From the NCBI RefSeq assembly GCF_000375525.1, contig NZ_AQXC01000002.1, positions 186,001 to 250,000 on the forward strand: a DNA stretch of 64,000 nt. Reading direction: 5' to 3'. The position numbers and the translations under genes are program-made. The notes under the pieces are model-generated. The model was not told the origin of the DNA. It saw nothing but the letters and a program-made list of their open reading frames with translations, and did no database searches. This stretch comes from Corynebacterium propinquum DSM 44285. GTDB lineage: Bacteria > Actinomycetota > Actinomycetes > Mycobacteriales > Mycobacteriaceae. Shown in pieces: positions 30,821 to 39,798 of this stretch (position 1 is the stretch's first letter; each line of letters opens with the position of its first letter).

Positions 30821-31519
30821 TTATAGTTGCGCACTGAGGTCGTGTGCTGCCTGCTGCACAATCTCGGCATAGCACGCTGCCGGACTGGGTTGCATGCGCT
30901 CGGTGGACCCGGAAACGGAAAGCACTGCGACCAGAGAATCAGTGGCATCAAATACCGGTGCCGAGATGCTGGCTAGGCCTGGTTCACGTTCGCCGATGGA
31001 TTCCGACCAACCGCGTTCGGCGGCCTCGGTGACGTCGGCAAGCGAATAGGAGGCGGTGGCAAGGATTCGGTCGCGCTCATCAGGGGTGACGTCGGCAAGT
31101 AAAACCCGGGCGGCTGAACCTGAGTTCAAAGTCAGCGTCGAACCTACCGGCACCACGTTGTGCAGGCCAGAAGTTGGTTCGCAGGCGGCGATGCAGATGC
31201 GCTCGTCGCCGCGGCGCTGGTAAAGCTGCACGGATTCGCCGGTTGCATCCATCAGGTTTTCCATGAATGGGGTAGCTGTGGCCACCAGTTTGTCCTGGGA
31301 TCCGGGAAGTTCTGGGCCCGCACCCCAGCGGCCGTCAGCCCGGCGCGCCAAAATCTGGTGCATCTCCAACGCGCTGGCCAGGCGGTGTGCAGTGGCGCGG
31401 GGAATACCGGTGTCGGTGCACAGCTCGGAGAGGTTCATTGGGGTATTCGCGGTGGCTTTCATGATCGCGACCGCGCGATCGAGCACTTTGATTCCCGAGA
31501 TTTCGCTATAGCGTCCCAT
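30821..31519 (-). CDS. ltbR: IclR-family regulator LtbR
   Basis: The 232 residues carry an N-terminal winged helix (~8-65, [16 protein letters not shown] and [19 protein letters not shown]) and a C-terminal IclR effector domain. It lies divergent to leuCD with 50 bases between starts. This is exactly the place of LtbR in C. glutamicum, which represses leuB, leuCD and trp genes. The start at 31519 has AGGAAG upstream. The family call is secure and the LtbR identity rests on context and homology. A palindrome overlapping its start codon may be its operator. Confidence 0.9.
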   Translation of the reverse strand: MGRYSEISGIKVLDRAVAIMKATANTPMNLSELCTDTGIPRATAHRLASALEMHQILARRADGRWGAGPELPGSQDKLVATATPFMENLMDATGESVQLYQRRGDERICIAACEPTSGLHNVVPVGSTLTLNSGSAARVLLADVTPDERDRILATASYSLADVTEAAERGWSESIGEREPGLASISAPVFDATDSLVAVLSVSGSTERMQPSPAACYAEIVQQAAHDLSAQL

Positions 31520-31549
31520 ACCATGATACTATCTTCCTAACATATGGGA
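31514..31549. promoter_or_regulatory. Inverted repeat in the ltbR-leuC intergenic region
   Basis: TCCCATA (31514-31520) and TATGGGA (31543-31549) are perfect inverted arms 22 bases apart. The left arm covers the ltbR start codon and the right arm lies just upstream of the leuC ribosome-binding region. The position suits an LtbR operator acting on both genes, but the sequence has not been compared with the experimentally known site. Confidence 0.45.
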
Positions 31550-31569
31550 TAACAAGTGAGGTGGAAACC

Positions 31570-32982
31570 ATGACAGAAAAACTCACTCTTGCCGAAAAAG
31601 TATGGCGTGATCACGTCGTCGTCGAAGGAGAAGGCGACAAACCAGACCTGATCTACATCGACTTTCAGCTGCTGCACGAAGTCACCAGCCCACAGGCTTT
31701 CGACGGGCTGCGGATGAATGGTCGTGCGATGCGACACCCGGAGCTGCACCTGGCCACCGAAGATCACAACGTGCCAACGCAAGGTATTACCAAAGGTAAC
31801 CTGTTGGAGATCAAAGAGGAAACCTCCCGTACCCAGGTGGGCACGCTGCGCAAAAACTGCGAAGAATTCGGCATTCGCCTGCATTCCATGGGGGATAAGC
31901 AGCAGGGCATTGTTCACACCGTCGGCCCGCAGTTGGGTATTACCCAGCCGGGCATGACCATCGTGTGTGGTGACTCGCATACTTCCACCCATGGTGCCTT
32001 CGGTTCGATTGCGATGGGTATTGGCACCTCTGAGGTAGAACATGTCATGGCCACGCAGACGCTGTCGCTGAAGCCTTTCAAAACCATGGCCATCGAAGTC
32101 AGTGGTGAGCTGCAGCCGGGCGTGACAGCTAAGGATCTGATTTTGGCGATTATTGCGAAGATCGGCACCGGTGGCGGTCAAGGCCACATTATTGAATATC
32201 GCGGTGAGGCCATCGAAAAACTGTCGATGGAAGCACGCATGACCATCTGCAATATGTCCATTGAAGCCGGTGCGCGCGCCGGAATGGTCGCGCCCGATGA
32301 AAAGACCTTTGACTACGTGCGCGGCCGCGAATTCGCCCCAGAAAACTTCGACGAGGCAGTGGAATACTGGAAGACCTTGCCGACGGATGAGGGAGCCGAG
32401 TTCGATACCGTCGTGGAAATCGACGGCTCTGCGCTGCGTCCATTCGTCACCTGGGGAACCAACCCTGGGCAAGGCCTGCCACTGGATTCTGTGGTTCCGG
32501 ACCCAGAAGACTGCACCGATGATAGCGACCGCGCAGCCACGGAAAAAGCCCTGGCCTACATGGATTTGCAACCGGGCACCCCGCTGCGTGATATCAAGAT
32601 CGACACCGTTTTCTTGGGCTCGTGCACCAATGCGCGTATTGAGGATCTGCGCGCTGCCGCTGAGGTAGTCCGCGGCCACAAACTGGCTGCGGATACCCGC
32701 ATGATGGTGGTGCCGTCCTCGGCGTGGGTAAAACAGCAGGCCGAAGACGAAGGTCTGGATAAGATCTTTACCGACTTTGGAGCGGAATGGCGCACCGCAG
32801 GTTGTTCGATGTGTCTGGGCATGAACCCTGATCAACTGCGTCCAGGCGAGCGCTCGGCGTCGACGTCAAACCGTAACTTCGAAGGCCGACAAGGCCCTGG
32901 CGGGCGCACCCACTTGGTTTCGCCAGCCGTAGCCGCTGCCACCGCGATCAAGGGCACCTTGGCTAGCCCGGCGGATTTGTAG
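31570..32982 (+). CDS. leuC: 3-isopropylmalate dehydratase large subunit
   Basis: This aconitase-type large subunit of isopropylmalate isomerase has 470 residues. Cysteines binding the 4Fe-4S cluster lie in [14 protein letters not shown] and in [15 protein letters not shown]. Other conserved blocks are [15 protein letters not shown] and [19 protein letters not shown] 31570 was chosen because GAGGTGGA lies just before it; a GTG three codons earlier would leave no ribosome-binding site. leuD follows after 29 bases. Confidence 0.97.
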   Translation: MTEKLTLAEKVWRDHVVVEGEGDKPDLIYIDFQLLHEVTSPQAFDGLRMNGRAMRHPELHLATEDHNVPTQGITKGNLLEIKEETSRTQVGTLRKNCEEFGIRLHSMGDKQQGIVHTVGPQLGITQPGMTIVCGDSHTSTHGAFGSIAMGIGTSEVEHVMATQTLSLKPFKTMAIEVSGELQPGVTAKDLILAIIAKIGTGGGQGHIIEYRGEAIEKLSMEARMTICNMSIEAGARAGMVAPDEKTFDYVRGREFAPENFDEAVEYWKTLPTDEGAEFDTVVEIDGSALRPFVTWGTNPGQGLPLDSVVPDPEDCTDDSDRAATEKALAYMDLQPGTPLRDIKIDTVFLGSCTNARIEDLRAAAEVVRGHKLAADTRMMVVPSSAWVKQQAEDEGLDKIFTDFGAEWRTAGCSMCLGMNPDQLRPGERSASTSNRNFEGRQGPGGRTHLVSPAVAAATAIKGTLASPADL

Positions 32983-33011
32983 AGCAGCGAGGATAAAGAG
33001 GAGCACAACCC

Positions 33012-33599
33012 ATGGAAAAGTTCACCACACACACCGGCGTTGGTGTGCCGATGCAATACTCCAACGTTGATACTGACCAGATCATCCCGGCGGTGTACCT
33101 CAAGCGCGTTTCGCGGACGGGGTTTGAGGATGGCCTGTTTGCCAACTGGCGCAAAAACGATGACTTCGTGCTCAACCGCGAAGAATTCCGCAACGGTTCC
33201 GTGCTGTTCGTCGGCCCGGATTTCGGCACCGGTTCCTCTCGTGAACACGCAGTGTGGGCACTGGGAGATTACGGTTTCCGTGCGGTGTTTTCGCCGCGAT
33301 TCGCCGATATTTTCCGCGGTAATGCCGGTAAGGCCGGGCTGTTGGCAGGAATTATGGAACAATCCGATATCGAGCTGATTTGGAAGCAGCTGGAAGCAGA
33401 ACCCGGCACCGAGGCGACGGTGGACCTGGAATCGCGTTCGGTGGATGTCGGCGGAAATGTCTATCCGTTTGAGATCGATGATTACACCGCGTGGCGTCTG
33501 CGCGAAGGCCTGGACGATATTGGGCTGACGCTACAGAACGACGACGCGATCAGTGATTTTGAATCACGCCGTCCACGCTTCAAGCCACAGGTGCGCTAG
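33012..33599 (+). CDS. leuD: 3-isopropylmalate dehydratase small subunit
   Basis: The 195-residue swivel subunit pairs with LeuC. Conserved blocks are the N-terminal [15 protein letters not shown] and the substrate-binding [26 protein letters not shown] precedes the ATG. Its stop lies in an 18-base perfect palindrome shared with the stop of the convergent MutT1-like gene. Confidence 0.96.
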   Translation: MEKFTTHTGVGVPMQYSNVDTDQIIPAVYLKRVSRTGFEDGLFANWRKNDDFVLNREEFRNGSVLFVGPDFGTGSSREHAVWALGDYGFRAVFSPRFADIFRGNAGKAGLLAGIMEQSDIELIWKQLEAEPGTEATVDLESRSVDVGGNVYPFEIDDYTAWRLREGLDDIGLTLQNDDAISDFESRRPRFKPQVR

Positions 33600-33608
33600 C
33601 TAGCGCAC
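33591..33608. promoter_or_regulatory. Palindrome formed by two convergent stop codons
   Basis: GTGCGCTAGCTAGCGCAC is a perfect 18-base palindrome. It contains the leuD TAG on one strand and the MutT1 TAG on the other, so both proteins end in Val-Arg. It has no T-tract, so it would be at best a weak bidirectional terminator or an RNA-stabilising stem. Confidence 0.5.
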
Positions 33609-34595
33609 TGGCAGTGGTGATGCCAGATAGTCGGCACCGACGAGCTTGCCTTCACGCAGCGCAAGCACCCAGGTGCCGGCTTTTTTAAATTCCCGCGGTG
33701 CGATGTCAAAGTCGGCCTCAGCCGCTAAAGTCTCGATGATCTCTGGCATCATCCCGCCCTGCGAGACAATCACCGGAACCCCGCCGCCGGAAGCAATCTC
33801 GCGAAAGCGCGCGGTCGCCGCCGGAAGATCATCTAATCCGGCATCCCCCACAATCCGTTCGGTGGTCACCGGCAGGCTCAGCGCATCGGAGAGCGGAGCA
33901 ATGGTGGTTTGGCAGCGTGCCGGTTCTGCGGAATACAGCGCGGTCGGCTTGTATGCGCGCAGCATCGGTACCAGCAGTTCCGCCTGGCGTCGTCCCTTCT
34001 TGTGCAGCGGGCGCAGATTGTCATCGCCGCTCCAGGTTTTGCGGTCATGCGCTTTGGCGTGACGCACATACAGCACGCGCGTGTCGACGGCGTCGTCATG
34101 CCGGATGGCTGCTTGTTGCAAGACCCGCCGGTCGGTGTCGTAGGTGAGTTTCTCGTGCGCCTCGTCTACGTTGAGCCAGCGCAGTTTGTTTACTTCCTCA
34201 TTTTTCTGGAATTTTCCGCCGGTGATATTCGCGTTCCAGTAAAAAACCACCTTCGTGCGTCCTTGCACGGGGTAGTTGACCGATCCCAGTAGTGAGCCAA
34301 GCTGGACTTGATAACCTGTTTCCTCGGCGATTTCGCGCACGCAGCAGCTGGCCAGTGATTCGCCAGGGTCAACCTTGCCTTTCGCCAGTGACCAGTCGTC
34401 GTACCGCGGGCGGTGAATCACCGCGACTTCCCAGGCACCATTTTCACCGCGGCGCCACAGCACGGCACCAGCTGCCAGCGTCGGCTTAGGGTAGTCGGCA
34501 CCTGGATTTTTCCCGATTTGGTGATAACGGGCGGAGAGGTTAAATCCGCTTTGGTTATCTTTATCGGCTTCGCTCATCTGGGATTTTTTCACCAT
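33600..34595 (-). CDS. mutT1: MutT1-like protein: Nudix hydrolase fused to histidine phosphatase
   Basis: The ~331 residues have an N-terminal Nudix domain with the box GKVDPGESLASCCVREIAEE(TG) and a C-terminal histidine-phosphatase domain beginning TRVLYVRHAKAHDR (RHA motif). This two-domain form matches mycobacterial MutT1, which hydrolyses 8-oxo-(d)GTP and diadenosine polyphosphates. The start is uncertain: ATG 34595 and ATG 34577 are both plausible, and codons further upstream would enter the divergent gpsA. It is divergent from gpsA and convergent with leuD. Confidence 0.88.
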   Translation of the reverse strand: MVKKSQMSEADKDNQSGFNLSARYHQIGKNPGADYPKPTLAAGAVLWRRGENGAWEVAVIHRPRYDDWSLAKGKVDPGESLASCCVREIAEETGYQVQLGSLLGSVNYPVQGRTKVVFYWNANITGGKFQKNEEVNKLRWLNVDEAHEKLTYDTDRRVLQQAAIRHDDAVDTRVLYVRHAKAHDRKTWSGDDNLRPLHKKGRRQAELLVPMLRAYKPTALYSAEPARCQTTIAPLSDALSLPVTTERIVGDAGLDDLPAATARFREIASGGGVPVIVSQGGMMPEIIETLAAEADFDIAPREFKKAGTWVLALREGKLVGADYLASPLPVR

Positions 34596-34685
34596 GCTGT
34601 CTATTTTCCCGAAAACCACCGCATTTTGCATAACCAGCGTGCGCCCAAACGGTAGGCTGGTGGGGATGTATTTCAAGGAGGCGCA

Positions 34686-35678
34686 ATGAGGGTCGCGGTC
34701 ATGGGAGCTGGTTCGTGGGGTACCACGCTGGCAAAAGTTTTCGCCGATGCCGGAAATAACGTCTGCTTGTGGGCGCGGCGGCAAGAGCTCGCGGAAACCA
34801 TCAGCAACACCCGGGAAAACCCGGATTATTTGCCGGCCATTACGCTTCCCGACGCCCTGGAAGTCACCACGGATATCGCGGCCGCACTGGGCGGTGCGGA
34901 AATCGTGGTGTGTGGCGTGCCCTCGCAAACTCTGCGCGATAATATCGGCGCCTGGGCGCCGCTGATTCCCAGCGATGCCACGGTGCTGTCGATTTCGAAG
35001 GGCATTGAGCGCGGCACGTTGAAGCGCATGACGGAAGTCATCGTGGAAGCCGGTATCGAACAAGACCGCGTCGCTGTTCTATCGGGGCCGAACCTGGCGC
35101 GCGAGGTTGCTTTGGAACAACCCGCGGCTACCGTGATCGCTTGCGTGGATGAAAACCGCGCGAAGCTGGTGCAGGCCGCGGTGGCGAATCACTATATCCG
35201 CCCGTATACCAATACCGACGTCATCGGCTGTGAGCTCGGTGGGGCCTGTAAAAACGTCATCGCGCTGGCCTGCGGCATGGCCACCGGGTTGAGTCTGGGG
35301 GAAAATACCCAGGCCACGCTGATCACCCGCGGGTTGGCAGAAATTACCCGCCTGGGCAACGCCCTGGGTGCCGACGAGCGCACCTTCGCGGGCCTGGCCG
35401 GTTTGGGTGATCTGGTGGCTACCTGTAACTCGGAGCTGTCCCGCAACCGCACCTTCGGTAAGCGGCTAGGTTTGGGAGATAGCTTGGCGCAGGCGAAAGC
35501 CGCAACGAAAGGCCAGGTGGCGGAAGGCGTGATTTCGTCGAATTCGATTTTCCAGCTCGCGCAGGACCATAACGTCGATATGCCGCTGACCCAGGCGGTG
35601 TATTCGGTGTGCCATAAGGATCTGGCCGTATCCGACATGATGGTTTCGCTGATGGGGCGGTCGAAAAAGTCCGAGTAG
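34686..35678 (+). CDS. gpsA: NAD(P)H-dependent glycerol-3-phosphate dehydrogenase
   Basis: The enzyme supplies sn-glycerol 3-phosphate for phospholipids. The 330 residues start with the nucleotide-binding [18 protein letters not shown]. The catalytic Lys is in [15 protein letters not shown], preceded by [13 protein letters not shown] and [18 protein letters not shown] lies five bases before the ATG. ddl follows after 40 bases, the same order as in C. glutamicum. Confidence 0.96.
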   Translation: MRVAVMGAGSWGTTLAKVFADAGNNVCLWARRQELAETISNTRENPDYLPAITLPDALEVTTDIAAALGGAEIVVCGVPSQTLRDNIGAWAPLIPSDATVLSISKGIERGTLKRMTEVIVEAGIEQDRVAVLSGPNLAREVALEQPAATVIACVDENRAKLVQAAVANHYIRPYTNTDVIGCELGGACKNVIALACGMATGLSLGENTQATLITRGLAEITRLGNALGADERTFAGLAGLGDLVATCNSELSRNRTFGKRLGLGDSLAQAKAATKGQVAEGVISSNSIFQLAQDHNVDMPLTQAVYSVCHKDLAVSDMMVSLMGRSKKSE

Positions 35679-35718
35679 ACCGGGATAAGCCGCAGAAACG
35701 CGATGTGCCGGTGGTAGC

Positions 35719-36789
35719 ATGACGCGCATGACAAACAAGACGCGCGTGGCAGTATTTTATGGTGGCCGGAGCACTGAGCATTCGGTTTCTTGCGTATCCG
35801 CTTCGGCGGTCATGGCTCACTTGGACCGGGACCGTTATGAGGTCATTCCTGTCGGCATCACTAAAGACGGTGTGTTCACGGTAGGCGAGCAGGGCTTAAA
35901 AATTGTCGATGGCCAGTTGCCGGAAGTTACGCTGCGCGACGAGCTTGCATTATCGCTGAACCCGCAGCGTCGGGTGCTGCACAATCTCACCACCGGTAAA
36001 GTGCATGCAGAGTTCGATGTGGTTTTTCCTGTCCTACATGGCCCGTTCGGCGAGGACGGCACCATCCAGGGCATGCTGGAATTAGCCGATATTCCGTATG
36101 TGGGCACCGGTGTGTTGTCTTCGGCGGCGAGCATGGACAAGGAGTACACGAAAAAGCTGCTGGTTGCCGAGCAGTTGCCGGTCACACCTGAGGCAGTCGT
36201 TGGGGCAGGCGAAGTGCTTGCCGACGACGACAAGCAGCGCTTGGGCCTGCCGGTGTTTGTGAAACCGGCCCGCGGTGGCTCCTCGATTGGGGTTTCCAAG
36301 GTCACTGATTGGAAAGATTTCCCGGCGGCTCTGGATGCCGCGCGCGATGCGGATGTGGCGGGCAAAGCGATCGTGGAAACCGAGATCGTTGGTGACGAGG
36401 TTGAGGTTGGTGTTTTGCAGTACCCAGACGGTCGCATCGTGGCATCGGTGCCGGCGAAGCTGAACAATATTGCTGCCAGCGAAGAGGGCTTTTACGGTTT
36501 TGAAACTAAGTATCTTGCCGACGTTGTCACCCCGACAATTCCGGCCCCGTATGACGATGAGGTTACCGGCCAGCTGCAGGACATGGCGCAGGCCGCATTC
36601 CGGGCACTTGATTGCCAGGGACTGGCACGGGTGGACTTCTTCGTTACCGCATCCGGCCCGGTGATCAACGAGATCAACACCATGCCAGGTTTTACGCCGA
36701 TTTCGATGTACCCGCAGGTATTCCAGGCCAGCGGTGTTGCCTACCCGGAGTTGCTGGATACCATGATCCAGACGGCGCTGGCGCGCTAG
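35719..36789 (+). CDS. ddl: D-alanine--D-alanine ligase
   Basis: This ATP-grasp ligase makes the D-Ala-D-Ala dipeptide of peptidoglycan. The 356 residues include the N-terminal VAVFYGGRSTEHSVSCVSA, substrate block LHGPFGEDGTIQGMLEL, ATP-binding VFVKPARGGSSIGVSK and Mg-binding VINEINTMPGF. The ligase-specific Lys/Tyr loop is consistent with D-Ala rather than D-lactate use, though this cannot be proved by eye. ATG 35719 or ATG 35728 may be the start. Confidence 0.95.
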   Translation: MTRMTNKTRVAVFYGGRSTEHSVSCVSASAVMAHLDRDRYEVIPVGITKDGVFTVGEQGLKIVDGQLPEVTLRDELALSLNPQRRVLHNLTTGKVHAEFDVVFPVLHGPFGEDGTIQGMLELADIPYVGTGVLSSAASMDKEYTKKLLVAEQLPVTPEAVVGAGEVLADDDKQRLGLPVFVKPARGGSSIGVSKVTDWKDFPAALDAARDADVAGKAIVETEIVGDEVEVGVLQYPDGRIVASVPAKLNNIAASEEGFYGFETKYLADVVTPTIPAPYDDEVTGQLQDMAQAAFRALDCQGLARVDFFVTASGPVINEINTMPGFTPISMYPQVFQASGVAYPELLDTMIQTALAR

Positions 36790-36814
36790 CCGCTAGTTAG
36801 GTCGGCCCGGCGCG

Positions 36815-37981
36815 CTAGCCGGCATTGGGGGCGGCCGCAGTGTGTTGTTTCAGCAGCTCCGTGATGCGTGAGAGTGATTCTTGCGCAGCCGCCTGCGGCG
36901 TCGATACTGCTACCGCAACTTCCCGGCCCAACGGGTACCAGGTGGAGGCAGTAGTGCCGTCGGCAAGCACGGTGTCTTCAAACCACGGCACTTCGTTGAT
37001 TTGTTGCAAACGCTCACCCAGGGGAACGTCGGGGTCGGCGATGCCGCAGCGCAGCACGATCGGCTCGTAGCCCGGGTGCGTCCAGGCGATGGTGTCTTTG
37101 GCGGTGTCGTCGTACAGTTCGTAGCCTTCCGCCGGGGTGAAACCATCCTGGGCGGCGCTGATCAGTGACTGGCAGGCAGCCAGGTCTTCCGGCGTGCCGG
37201 AGGCGAGTTCAGATAACGGGGCCGGGTGCGGTTGGTGCTTGCGAAGTTCTAAGGCCTCTGTTGCCCCGGTCAATTGCGCGATGGCTTTGTGGGCCTCGCG
37301 GGAAGTGGCGGCAGCGCTATCCTGCTCTGTATTTTCTCCGGCAGCGTCAGTGCCTGCACCGTCATTTCCGGCAGTGCCATTACCCGCGCGGTCCACGGTG
37401 ACCGCGACCGTCGGAAAGCGGTTGGTGGAATACCAGGTGGTTAGCGTTGAACCTGGGGTTTGGTCTTGTACCTCGAGCCATTCGGTTGCTGTATTACCGT
37501 CACTAGAGCTGCCGCGCGTGCTATCACTAGAGCTAGCACCGTCGGCTTCAACCACCTGCGTGTGTGAATATTCGCTGTATTGGAACGGAGTGTCCACGCC
37601 ACACCGCAGGCTTACTTGGTCGCGGTAGTTTCCGCCAGCACCAGAACTTCCGGCGGCCCAGGCGGCCACACCGGCGGGGGCGGGCTCGGCGATTTCTGCG
37701 CGTGGGAGGTCAGCGACTTCGTCGGGAAGCGAGTCGATAAGCTGTTGGCATTCGGCAGAATCTGCGTGTTCGGCGGGCAAATCCGATAGTGTCACCGTCG
37801 GGGCACCACCACCAATGATGCGCGCACCCGCTAATACCACTGCGACCAGGCCTAGTGATAAGCCCAGCGAGGTGTAAATGGGGGCGCGGCCGATGCCTTC
37901 CACCGGGTCGGTAGCTGCCAGCTCGTTGTCTGGTGAAGCGCCATCTGCGCTATCTGCATTGTTGGTGGGATCTGCAGTCAT
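36815..37981 (-). CDS. DUF3515 protein with two tandem domains
   Basis: About 388 residues. One membrane segment (~33-60, PIYTSLGLSLGLVAVVLAG) anchors it, with the rest probably outside. Two related blocks follow. The first starts CQQLIDSLPDEV with VSLRCGVD and LTTWYSTNRFPTVAVTV. The second starts CQSLISAAQDG with IVLRCGIADPD and ASTWYPLGREVAVAV. DUF3515 proteins of Corynebacteriales usually have a single such unit. A Ser/Gly/Thr-rich linker and acidic insertions separate the two. The ATG at 37981 was chosen; longer frames read into the thiL repeat on the other strand. It is divergent from thiL. Function unknown. Confidence 0.75.
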   Translation of the reverse strand: MTADPTNNADSADGASPDNELAATDPVEGIGRAPIYTSLGLSLGLVAVVLAGARIIGGGAPTVTLSDLPAEHADSAECQQLIDSLPDEVADLPRAEIAEPAPAGVAAWAAGSSGAGGNYRDQVSLRCGVDTPFQYSEYSHTQVVEADGASSSDSTRGSSSDGNTATEWLEVQDQTPGSTLTTWYSTNRFPTVAVTVDRAGNGTAGNDGAGTDAAGENTEQDSAAATSREAHKAIAQLTGATEALELRKHQPHPAPLSELASGTPEDLAACQSLISAAQDGFTPAEGYELYDDTAKDTIAWTHPGYEPIVLRCGIADPDVPLGERLQQINEVPWFEDTVLADGTTASTWYPLGREVAVAVSTPQAAAQESLSRITELLKQHTAAAPNAG

Positions 37982-38022
37982 AATCGAAAGTCTAACGAAC
38001 AGCATCGAATGAAAGGCTATGA

Positions 38023-39054
38023 GTGAGCGATAAGCCAACCCAGCCAACCCAGCCAGCCCAGACAGTCCAGCCAACCCAGTCAACTCGCCGTACCCTCGGC
38101 GAAGTCAGCGAGCGTGAGGTCATCCAGGCTATTACCGATGCTGCGCCGTCAGTGATTAACGGCGACGATGCCGCGGTGCTATTTCCGGGCCAACCCAACT
38201 CGCGCACGGTAGTCGCCACCGACACCTTGGTGGAAGGCCGACATTTCCGTCTGGATTGGTCTAGCCCGGAAGAGGTGGGGCAGAAAGCCATCCTGCAAAA
38301 TTTCGCCGATATTGAGGCCATGGGTGCGCGCCCGACTGCGGCGTTGTTGTCGCTGTCTGCCCCGCCGGAGACCCCGCTGGAGGTCGTGCGGGGTATTGCT
38401 GCAGGCATTGGCACCCGGGCCCGCCGGTACACTGCTGAGTTGGTCGGCGGTGATGTCACCAAGTCGAACCAGCTCATCGTCACGATTACCGCTGTGGGTT
38501 CGTTGGGCGGTTCCCGCAGCCCGCTGACTCTGGACCGGGCGCGCGCCGGGCAGCAGCTGGTTGCCCATGGCCGTCTGGGGTGGTCGGCCGCTGGGCTGGC
38601 GTTGCTAGAGCGGTTTGGCCGGGCGGATATTCCCCGGGAGCTCACCTCGCTTGTCGACGCCCACTGCGCACCGTGGCTCAGCCCCAACCGTGGCATGATC
38701 GCTCGTGCCGCTGGGGCTTCGGCGATGACAGATAACTCGGATGGGTTGCTTCGCGAACTGCAGTTGTTGTGCCAGCGTTCTGGGGTAGGCGTCGATCTGG
38801 ACTTTGCCGCGCTCGCCCCGGATGACTTGCTCGTCCACGCCGGTCAGGTGCTCGGCATTGACCCCTGGGATTGGGTACTCGGAGGGGGAGAAGATCACAC
38901 TCTGCTTGCAACCACCGCGAAATCCGCGCCGTCCGGCTTCCGGCGCATCGGTGATATCACCGCCGGGACGAAATCCGCGCAGCACAATGTCTGTATGGAT
39001 GCCACACCAATCCAACTCAGCGCAGCCAACCAAGGATGGGAGTCTTTCCAATGA
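38023..39054 (+). CDS. thiL: Thiamine-monophosphate kinase
   Basis: ThiL phosphorylates thiamine monophosphate to the active diphosphate. The 343 residues have the Mg/ATP-binding [41 protein letters not shown] and [11 protein letters not shown] blocks of the family. The first 20 residues are a repeat of Thr-Gln-Pro/Ala type ([11 protein letters not shown]) from a CAGCCAACC-like DNA repeat (38036-38085), which could vary in length between strains. Its stop overlaps the ung start (ATGA). Confidence 0.93.
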   Translation: MSDKPTQPTQPAQTVQPTQSTRRTLGEVSEREVIQAITDAAPSVINGDDAAVLFPGQPNSRTVVATDTLVEGRHFRLDWSSPEEVGQKAILQNFADIEAMGARPTAALLSLSAPPETPLEVVRGIAAGIGTRARRYTAELVGGDVTKSNQLIVTITAVGSLGGSRSPLTLDRARAGQQLVAHGRLGWSAAGLALLERFGRADIPRELTSLVDAHCAPWLSPNRGMIARAAGASAMTDNSDGLLRELQLLCQRSGVGVDLDFAALAPDDLLVHAGQVLGIDPWDWVLGGGEDHTLLATTAKSAPSGFRRIGDITAGTKSAQHNVCMDATPIQLSAANQGWESFQ

Positions 39055-39779
39055 CCGATACTGAGCTTGCAGCTAACCACGACAGCACGGGTAACCAAGC
39101 AGGCGCCGAGCTTGCCCAGAAACTCTCCGCCTGGCCCGGCCTGCTCAATCGCGTCGACAAGTCCTGGTACCCAGTACTGGCCACCGTGAGCGACGAGATC
39201 GTCGCCGCCATGAGCTATGCCAGCCAAGGCGACTACCTGCCAGCAGAAGACGACGTCTTCCGCGCGCTGTCCCTACCTCTGGAGAAGGTCCGTGTGCTTA
39301 TCGTCGGCCAAGACCCCTACCCAACACCCGGCCACGCCATGGGACTGTCGTTTTCCACCCACCCGGCAGCCACCGGAGCCCCGCCGCGCTCACTGGCGAA
39401 TATTTACCAAGAACTCGCCGCCGATACCGGGCATGCTGTTACCGCCGACGGCGACCTACGCCCTTGGCACGAGCAAGGCGTGCTGCTACTCAACCGGGTG
39501 CTTACCGTCGCGCCGGGCCAAGCGGGCTCACACCGCAAGCAAGGTTGGGAGGCCGTGACTGAAGCCATCTTGCGTGCCCTACCGGCAGAAAACTTGGTGG
39601 CCATTCTGTGGGGCAAACAAGCCCAGGAATGCGAGAAATTCCTCGACTGCCCAGTGATTACCAGCCCACATCCGTCACCACTTTCGGCACGCCGCGGCTT
39701 TTTCGGCTCCCGTCCGTTTAGCCGCGCCAACCAGTACCTGACAGACCAAGGCTGCCAGCCAATTGATTGGCAATTATAA
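39051..39779 (+). CDS. ung: Uracil-DNA glycosylase, family 1
   Basis: Ung excises uracil from DNA. The ~242 residues show the catalytic water-activating loop [24 protein letters not shown]-equivalent [13 protein letters not shown], and the DNA-intercalating [18 protein letters not shown]. The ATG at 39051 overlaps the thiL stop by four bases and follows AAGGATGGGA, so the two are translationally coupled. This is the usual corynebacterial order thiL-ung-DAK2 protein-recG. Confidence 0.95.
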   Translation: MTDTELAANHDSTGNQAGAELAQKLSAWPGLLNRVDKSWYPVLATVSDEIVAAMSYASQGDYLPAEDDVFRALSLPLEKVRVLIVGQDPYPTPGHAMGLSFSTHPAATGAPPRSLANIYQELAADTGHAVTADGDLRPWHEQGVLLLNRVLTVAPGQAGSHRKQGWEAVTEAILRALPAENLVAILWGKQAQECEKFLDCPVITSPHPSPLSARRGFFGSRPFSRANQYLTDQGCQPIDWQL

Positions 39780-39798
39780 GATTGTAAGCTAGAACATC

